Part shown: piece after piece, positions 40,987 to 45,441 of the stretch | Numbering within the stretch: position 1 is the first letter of the stretch | Layout of the letters: each line of letters starts with the position of its first letter | Position numbers and translations under genes: made by a program | Notes under the pieces: model-generated | The model's database searches: none | The model's input: the letters and a program-made list of their open reading frames with translations, nothing else | Told to the model about the DNA's origin: nothing | Assembly (NCBI GenBank): GCA_017535125.1 | Contig: JAFXUS010000061.1 | Span: 1 to 45,441 of the forward strand | Direction: 5' to 3' | DNA length: 45,441 bases | From: Bacteroidales bacterium | GTDB lineage: Bacteria; Bacteroidota; Bacteroidia; Bacteroidales; UBA932

Positions 40987-41442
40987 TTACTCGTGGGAAG
41001 CGAAACGCTGCTCGGCGAGGGCTTCGTATTTGGTGCCGGGACGGCCCCAGTTGGCGTAGGGGTAGATGGAGATGCCGCCGCGCGGGGTGAAGTAACCCGT
41101 GACCTCGATGTACTTGGGATCCATCAGCGCACGCAGGTCCTTCATGATGGTATTGACGCAGTCCTCATGGAAATCGCCGTGGCTGCGGAAGCTGAAGAGA
41201 TAGAGCTTGAGGCTCTTGCTCTCCACCATGCGGCGGTCGGGGATGTAGCTGATGCGCAGCTCCGCGAAGTCCGGCTGGCCCGTGATCGGGCACAGCGTCG
41301 TGAACTCTGGGCAGTTGAAGCGCACCCAGTAGTCGTTCTCAGGATGCCGGTTCTCGAAGGTCTCGAGCACCTCGGGTGCGTAGTTCTGGCTGTATCTGGC
41401 CTCGTGGCCCAGGGCCTGCAGGCCGTCTTTCGTTCTGTCCAT
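40987..41442 (-). CDS. queF: NADPH-dependent preQ0 reductase QueF
   Basis: 151 aa, type I (single-domain) QueF. It reduces preQ0 to preQ1 in queuosine synthesis. The nucleophile is Cys51 in [13 protein letters not shown] and Asp58 is in the same motif. The QueF motif [13 protein letters not shown] (74-86) and FHEDC with Glu93 follow. MDRTKDG is chosen as start: it lies four bases after the transporter stops, while longer starts would run into that gene. Neighbouring yhhQ supplies precursor. Confidence 0.96.
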   Translation of the reverse strand: MDRTKDGLQALGHEARYSQNYAPEVLETFENRHPENDYWVRFNCPEFTTLCPITGQPDFAELRISYIPDRRMVESKSLKLYLFSFRSHGDFHEDCVNTIMKDLRALMDPKYIEVTGYFTPRGGISIYPYANWGRPGTKYEALAEQRFASHE

Positions 41443-41446
41443 ATCG

Positions 41447-42142
41447 TTAGATTTCTTTGATTTTAAACGGATTATAGGAGACACTGTCATCGATGACGTC
41501 GATTCCCTCGACCTGCTTGACACTACGCACGACCCAAGTGGTTAACGGCAGGATGATGATCTCGTAGAGTACCTTGGCGCAGACCTGCGTCACCGCCAGC
41601 TGCAGCGCGACGGGCAGGGTCAGGACGCCCCAGAAGACCACCGGGAAGAAGATCAGCGAGTCGGCTGCCTCGCCGCCCAGCGACGAGAGGATGGCGCGCC
41701 ACCCGAATCCCTTGCCGCGGGAAGCCACCTTCATCCGGCTCATGATCCAGGCGTTGACCGTGGAACCGACGAAGAAGGCGAAGAGCGACGCGACCGTGGT
41801 GCGCGGCACCATGGCGAAGAGCGAATTGAAGGATTCCGCCACCGGACGGCTGTCCTCCTGCAGCGGCGCGGGCAGCCAGCAGACCAGCTGCGCCATGATG
41901 GCCACGAACGCGCTGAGCACGAAGGCCATCCAGATGACGAAACGGGCCTTACGGTAGCCATAGACCTCGGTTATACAGTCGTTGAGGATGTAGGTCACCG
42001 GGAACAGCAGCACGGCGCCGGACAGCTGCAGGTGTCCGGCCACGTGCCACAGGCGCGGCACGAAGAAATTCGATGTAATCAGGCAGGCGGTCAGCGCGAC
42101 CGCCATCACCACGAATCGGGTGGTAAAATGAGGTTTTGACAT
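41447..42142 (-). CDS. yhhQ: YhhQ-type queuosine precursor transporter
   Basis: 231 aa, about six membrane spans. Signature parts: [20 protein letters not shown] after span two, NAWIMSRMK and [20 protein letters not shown], as in the VUT/YhhQ family that imports preQ0/preQ1. The ATG at 42142 is preferred over a TTG two codons upstream. It is followed by queF after four bases. A preQ1-I-like pseudoknot ends seven bases before the start codon, so regulation by preQ1 is plausible. Confidence 0.93.
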   Translation of the reverse strand: MSKPHFTTRFVVMAVALTACLITSNFFVPRLWHVAGHLQLSGAVLLFPVTYILNDCITEVYGYRKARFVIWMAFVLSAFVAIMAQLVCWLPAPLQEDSRPVAESFNSLFAMVPRTTVASLFAFFVGSTVNAWIMSRMKVASRGKGFGWRAILSSLGGEAADSLIFFPVVFWGVLTLPVALQLAVTQVCAKVLYEIIILPLTTWVVRSVKQVEGIDVIDDSVSYNPFKIKEI

Positions 42143-42149
42143 TGTCAAT

Positions 42150-42178
42150 CTTGTTTTTAACGTGGTTTCAAGAACACA
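42150..42178 (-). promoter_or_regulatory. preQ1-I-like riboswitch candidate
   Basis: The RNA reads TGTG-TT-CTTG-AAAC-CACG-TTAAAAA-CAAG. TGTG/CACG form stem 1. Loop CTTG pairs with tail CAAG as stem 2, giving an H-type pseudoknot. The A-rich linker, the UUC in loop 1 and the AAC just before the 3' strand of stem 1 (the C that contacts preQ1 in known structures) fit the preQ1-I class. Stem 1 is short and has one G-U. The aptamer ends seven bases before the yhhQ ATG, so it would act on translation. Confidence 0.55.
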
Positions 42179-42215
42179 GGGTCCGCCGCCTTGTCAAATC
42201 CGGGCGGCGGATCCC
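42179..42215 (-). terminator. Strong hairpin after pheS
   Basis: GGGTCCGCCGCC pairs with GGCGGCGGATCCC (one bulged base) around a 12-base loop. It lies just past the pheS stop and directly before the riboswitch candidate. No T run follows, so it may be a processing or pause site and not a simple terminator. Confidence 0.55.
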
Positions 42216-42224
42216 TCTATATGA

Positions 42225-43265
42225 CTATACTTCGACGGCGGAGTTGAATTCCTGGAGGAAACGCATGTCGTTCTCGAAGTAGTGGCGCAGGTCGTTTACC
42301 CGCCACTTGAGCATCGCGATGCGCTCCAGGCCCATTCCGAAGGCGAAGCCGCTGTATTTCTTGGAGTCGATCCCGCTGGCCTCGAGGACGTTCGGGTCCA
42401 CCATGCCGCAGCCCAGGATTTCCAGCCAGCCCGTTCCCTTGCAGATGTTGCAACCCTTGCCGTGGCAGATGTTGCAGCTGACGTCCACCTCGGCGGACGG
42501 CTCCGTGAAGGGGAAGAAGGACGGCCGCATGCGGATCTCGGTCTCGGGACCGAACATCTCGCGGGCGAAGAGCAGGATAGCCTGCTTGAGGTCGGCGAAG
42601 GTCACGTTCTCATCGATGTAAAGACCCTCCACCTGGTGGAAAATGCAGTGCGCGCGGGCGCTGATGGCCTCGTTGCGGAACACGCGGCCCGGGCAGATCA
42701 CGCGGATGGGCGGATTCTTCATCCGCTCCATCGTACGCACCTGCACGCTGGAAGTGTGCGTGCGGAGCAGCAGCGGGTTGGGGTGTCCCGTGGACACGAA
42801 GAAGGTATCCTGCATGTCGCGGGCCGGGTGGTTCGGCGGGAAGTTGAGCGCCTCGAAGACGTGGTAGTCGTCCTCGACCTCGGGACCTTCCGCGACGTCG
42901 TAGCCGAACTTGCGGAAAATGTCCACGATCTCCTGCCGCACGATCGAAACCGGGTGGCGGGAGCCCAGCTCCAGCGGGTCGCCGGGCATGGAGAGGTCCT
43001 GCTTCGGACCCTCGCTGGCGCCTTCGCCGCCGACCGTGTCGCGGAGACGGTCGATCGTCTCCTGGGCGGCGTTCTTGAGCTCGTTGAGCGTGCGGCCGAA
43101 CTCGCGCTTCATCTCCTTGTCCACGGTACGGAACTCGTCGAAGAGCGCCGTGATTTCACCTTTTCGGCCAAGGAAGCGCACCCGCGCCTCTTCCACTTCC
43201 TTCTGCGTCTTGCACTGGAGCGCTTTCAGCTCCGCAAAGACTTTATCGATATCTTCTCTTTTCAT
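42225..43265 (-). CDS. pheS: Phenylalanyl-tRNA synthetase alpha subunit
   Basis: 346 aa class II synthetase subunit. N-terminal coiled coil (to about 85), motif 2 PGRVFRNEAISARAHCIFHQ and motif 3 GFAFGMGLERIAMLKW are intact. Between TEPSAEVDV and LEILGCGMVDP, where short forms have only a few residues, there is a four-Cys segment CNICHGKGCNICKGTG that could bind zinc. pheT is not adjacent. The gene starts three bases after the small gene's stop on the same strand. Confidence 0.96.
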   Translation of the reverse strand: MKREDIDKVFAELKALQCKTQKEVEEARVRFLGRKGEITALFDEFRTVDKEMKREFGRTLNELKNAAQETIDRLRDTVGGEGASEGPKQDLSMPGDPLELGSRHPVSIVRQEIVDIFRKFGYDVAEGPEVEDDYHVFEALNFPPNHPARDMQDTFFVSTGHPNPLLLRTHTSSVQVRTMERMKNPPIRVICPGRVFRNEAISARAHCIFHQVEGLYIDENVTFADLKQAILLFAREMFGPETEIRMRPSFFPFTEPSAEVDVSCNICHGKGCNICKGTGWLEILGCGMVDPNVLEASGIDSKKYSGFAFGMGLERIAMLKWRVNDLRHYFENDMRFLQEFNSAVEV

Positions 43266-43268
43266 ATT

Positions 43269-43679
43269 CTAACGTTTCGCGGCGCGCTTGTCGCGCGCTT
43301 TCTTTTCACGGGCGGCGCCGCTCTTGAGGTACTTCTGCCACTGCTGCTCGTCGAACACCTTCTGCATGGCGTTGTAGATCTGCTCCGCCCATTTGTCCTG
43401 CACCTGCTGGTACACGTCGGCGTTGCTGATCTTCGCAGTCTGCAGGCCCTTGAGTTCGGCGCGGAGGGCTTCGTAGTCGTGCGTCAGGATGGAGTCCACG
43501 TAGAAGGTCTGCCAGTCCTCGAGGCCGAGCAGATTCTCGTAGTTCTCGATCGTGCGGTCGATAGCCTCACGCATCTGCTTGAGCTGCTCTTCTTCGTTCT
43601 GCGGCTGCTGCGCCCATGCCGTCAGGGACAGGAGCAACGAACAGAAAATCCCGAAAAATTTTATAGCTTTGTACATCAT
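43269..43679 (-). CDS. Small secreted helical protein, function unknown
   Basis: 136 aa from the MM start. The signal peptide ends at about residue 25 (SLTAWAQ). The mature part is charged and largely helical (QLKQMREAIDRTIENYENLL, KWAEQIYNAMQKVFDEQQWQ) and ends in the basic tail KKARDKRAAKR. TAAATTTG at 43721-43728 is a likely promoter box; the frame is open further upstream but that DNA is promoter and repeat. The basic tail resembles that of the plug-domain protein at 10760. I do not recognise the family. Confidence 0.7.
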   Translation of the reverse strand: MMYKAIKFFGIFCSLLLSLTAWAQQPQNEEEQLKQMREAIDRTIENYENLLGLEDWQTFYVDSILTHDYEALRAELKGLQTAKISNADVYQQVQDKWAEQIYNAMQKVFDEQQWQKYLKSGAAREKKARDKRAAKR

Positions 43680-43686
43680 TCTGATA

Positions 43687-43711
43687 GTTTCCGGGGCAAG
43701 CCCGGAATGAC
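43687..43711. repeat. REP-like palindrome, copy 3
   Basis: GTTTCCGGG-GCAAG-CCCGGAATGAC, matching copy 1 except at the first bases and one loop base. It lies in the leader of the small gene, downstream of its TAAATTTG box (43721-43728). Confidence 0.75.
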
Positions 43712-43720
43712 TAGGACCTG

Positions 43721-43728
43721 CAAATTTA
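43721..43728 (-). promoter_or_regulatory. Promoter -7 box of the small secreted-protein gene
   Basis: TAAATTTG on the minus strand, 41 bases before the ATG at 43679. The leader would contain the REP-like hairpin. Confidence 0.5.
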
Positions 43729-43743
43729 AGAAGAAAAGATAAA

Positions 43744-45441
43744 ATGAGAAAATTTCTGTGCATCATCGTGTTCGCCGCGGCCGTCGCCGCCGGTCGGGCG
43801 GACGCCTGTACCAACGTCATCATCAGCCCCGGCGCCAGCGCGGACGGCTCGAGCATGGTCTCCTACGCCGCCGACTCGCACGGCCTCTTCGGCGAACTCT
43901 ATTTCCGCCCCGCGGGCCGCTTCCAGGCCGGCAGCAGCCTCGCCATCCGCGAGTGGGACACGGGCAAGCCGCTGGGCAGCATCGCCCAGGTGGCCCGCAC
44001 CTGGCAGACCGTCGGCAACATGAACCAGCGCCAGCTCATCATCGGTGAAACCACCTGGGGCGGCCGCGAGGAGCAGATGGACCCGGCCGGCATCATGGAC
44101 TACGGCTCCCTGATCTATGTGACCCTGCAGCGCGCCAGCACGGCGCGGGAGGCCATCGCGACCATCGTGGAGCTCGCCAACACCTACGGCTACCCCTCCG
44201 AGGGCGAGACCTTCTCGATCGCCGACCCCCAGGAGGCCTGGGTGATGGACCTCGTGGGCAAGGGCCCGGACGACAAGGGCATCGTGTGGGTGGCCCGGCG
44301 CGTGCCGGACGGCTACATCTGCGCCCACGCCAACCAGGCCCGCATCACGCGTTTCCCGCAGGATGATCCGGACAACTGCCTCTTCGCTCCGGACGTGATC
44401 AGCTTCGCCCGCGAGCAGGGCTGGTACGAGGGCGAGGATGCGGATTTCAGCTTCCGCGACGCCTACAATCCGCTCGATTTCGGCGGCGCCCGCGCCTGCG
44501 ACGCCCGCGCCTGGAGCGCCTTCAACATCCTCTGCGACGGCGTCTTCACCTACGAGGAAAACGGCGCCGAGATCTCCCGCCCGGCCGCCGACTGGCTGGA
44601 CTACGCGATGGGCTATGACCTGCAGGGCGAAATGCCGCTCTTCGTCAAGCCGGCCCGCAAGATCACGGTCAAGGACGTGGCCGACGTGATGCGCGACCAC
44701 TACGAGGGCACCCCGATGGACATGACCACCGACATCGGCGCGGGCGGCAACGGCCTGCCCTACCGCTGGCGTCCGATGAACTTCACCGTGGACGGGAAAA
44801 CTTACCTCAACGAGCGCGCCATCGCCACGCAGCAGACAGGCTTCTGGTTCGTCGCCCAAGCGCGCGGCTACCTGCCCGCCGAGGTCGGCGCGTTGATCTG
44901 GTTCGGCTGCGACGATGCCGCCACCTCCTACCTCACCCCGATCTACGCCAACCTCACGAAGGTGCCCGAGTGCTTGCGCGAGGGCAACGGCGACCTGCTG
45001 CACTACAGCCCCACCGCGCAGTTCTGGATGTGCAACCGCGTGGCGAACGCCTGCTACAAGATGTATGACCGGATGGCACCCGTGGCCCGCGCGGCGGCGG
45101 ATGCCTTCGAGCGGGAACAATTGGAGAAAGGTATTCCTGAAATGGATGCCAAACTCGCGAAGCTCGTGGAAAAGGGCCGCTTGCGCAAGGCGCGCAAGCT
45201 CATGACGAGATATAGCGTAGAGACGGCCCAGAAGCAGTTTGCCGACTGGACGAAGCTCGAGGAACTGCTGCTCGTCAAGTTTATCGACGGCAACATCAAG
45301 GCCCAGGAAGAAGACGGCTCTTTCGCCCACACCGAGTACGGCCCCGGTTTCCCGAAGGGCCTGCAGTATGGCGGCTACAACGAGCTATGGAAGGCTGCCG
45401 TCGCCCGCGACCCGCACGCCCCGGTGCTGGAATCCCGCTAG
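43744..45441 (+). CDS. C69-family secreted dipeptidase
   Basis: 565 aa, complete; the TAG is the last codon of the window. Signal peptide MRKFLCIIVFAAAVAAGRAD is followed by A-CTNVIISPGASADGS, where Cys22 is the expected N-terminal nucleophile of this Ntn-hydrolase family after processing. NQRQLIIGETTWGGR and GYPSEGETFSIADPQEAWVM are family landmarks. It should cleave dipeptides in the periplasm, in line with the two S9 peptidases upstream. No clear promoter box is seen in the short gap; it is divergent from the small gene at 43679. Confidence 0.9.
   Translation: MRKFLCIIVFAAAVAAGRADACTNVIISPGASADGSSMVSYAADSHGLFGELYFRPAGRFQAGSSLAIREWDTGKPLGSIAQVARTWQTVGNMNQRQLIIGETTWGGREEQMDPAGIMDYGSLIYVTLQRASTAREAIATIVELANTYGYPSEGETFSIADPQEAWVMDLVGKGPDDKGIVWVARRVPDGYICAHANQARITRFPQDDPDNCLFAPDVISFAREQGWYEGEDADFSFRDAYNPLDFGGARACDARAWSAFNILCDGVFTYEENGAEISRPAADWLDYAMGYDLQGEMPLFVKPARKITVKDVADVMRDHYEGTPMDMTTDIGAGGNGLPYRWRPMNFTVDGKTYLNERAIATQQTGFWFVAQARGYLPAEVGALIWFGCDDAATSYLTPIYANLTKVPECLREGNGDLLHYSPTAQFWMCNRVANACYKMYDRMAPVARAAADAFEREQLEKGIPEMDAKLAKLVEKGRLRKARKLMTRYSVETAQKQFADWTKLEELLLVKFIDGNIKAQEEDGSFAHTEYGPGFPKGLQYGGYNELWKAAVARDPHAPVLESR

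Noticed and set aside
42179..42215. Hairpin after pheS as the expression platform of the riboswitch
   Set aside because: It lies upstream of the proposed aptamer and close to the pheS stop, so it more likely belongs to the 3' end of pheS.

Overview
The window looks like a chromosomal segment of a high-GC member of the Bacteroidales. Evidence: a SusC/SusD pair beside a glycosidase lipoprotein, outer-membrane lipoprotein signals, GLUG and Listeria-Bacteroides repeat surface proteins, and promoters of the Bacteroidetes type (TAnnTTTG, sometimes with a TTG-type upstream box). Coding DNA is GC-rich, and several intergenic stretches are strikingly AT-rich. Family or genus cannot be fixed from sequence alone. 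No phage, insertion sequence, CRISPR array or rRNA was seen.

Layout. 1-1.7 kb: 5' part of clpB, which starts without the usual N-domain, and tRNA-Gly(GCC). 1.7-11.2 kb: a glycan-utilisation locus (susC, susD, GH43-like lipoprotein) with a divergent membrane regulator that joins a periplasmic propeller sensor directly to an AraC helix-turn-helix, then a small plug-domain-only protein. 11.3-21 kb: two secreted S9 peptidases, a membrane AraC-type regulator, and a three-gene surface-protein operon (42-aa peptide, GLUG protein, lipoprotein). 21.1-27.9 kb: a complete trpBEGDCFA operon preceded by a leader peptide with three consecutive Trp codons and a terminator hairpin. 27.9-30.1 kb: a DUF554 membrane protein and a tryptophanase-type lyase. 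30.2-33.8 kb: aconitase and citrate synthase in an overlapping pair. 34.0-40.97 kb: an SDR, a TolC/HlyD/two-permease export operon without an ATPase gene, and a divergent AraC regulator. 41-43.7 kb: queF, a YhhQ-type transporter with a preQ1-I-like pseudoknot in its leader, pheS, and a small secreted protein. 43.7-45.4 kb: a complete C69-type dipeptidase.

The most unusual signals are non-protein ones. A palindromic element of roughly 150 bp sits in frame inside trpC and adds about 50 residues; part of it recurs beyond the far end of the trp operon. Other candidates are a Trp-codon attenuator with a duplicated terminator arm, a preQ1-I-like leader, a three-copy REP-like family with changing stem sequence, a 40-bp palindrome across a peptidase stop codon, a candidate small RNA, and a tRNA-Gly with C at position 55. 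The genes connect in themes: glycan capture, peptide degradation (two S9 peptidases and C69), tryptophan synthesis beside tryptophan breakdown, citrate entry to the TCA cycle, and queuosine precursor handling.
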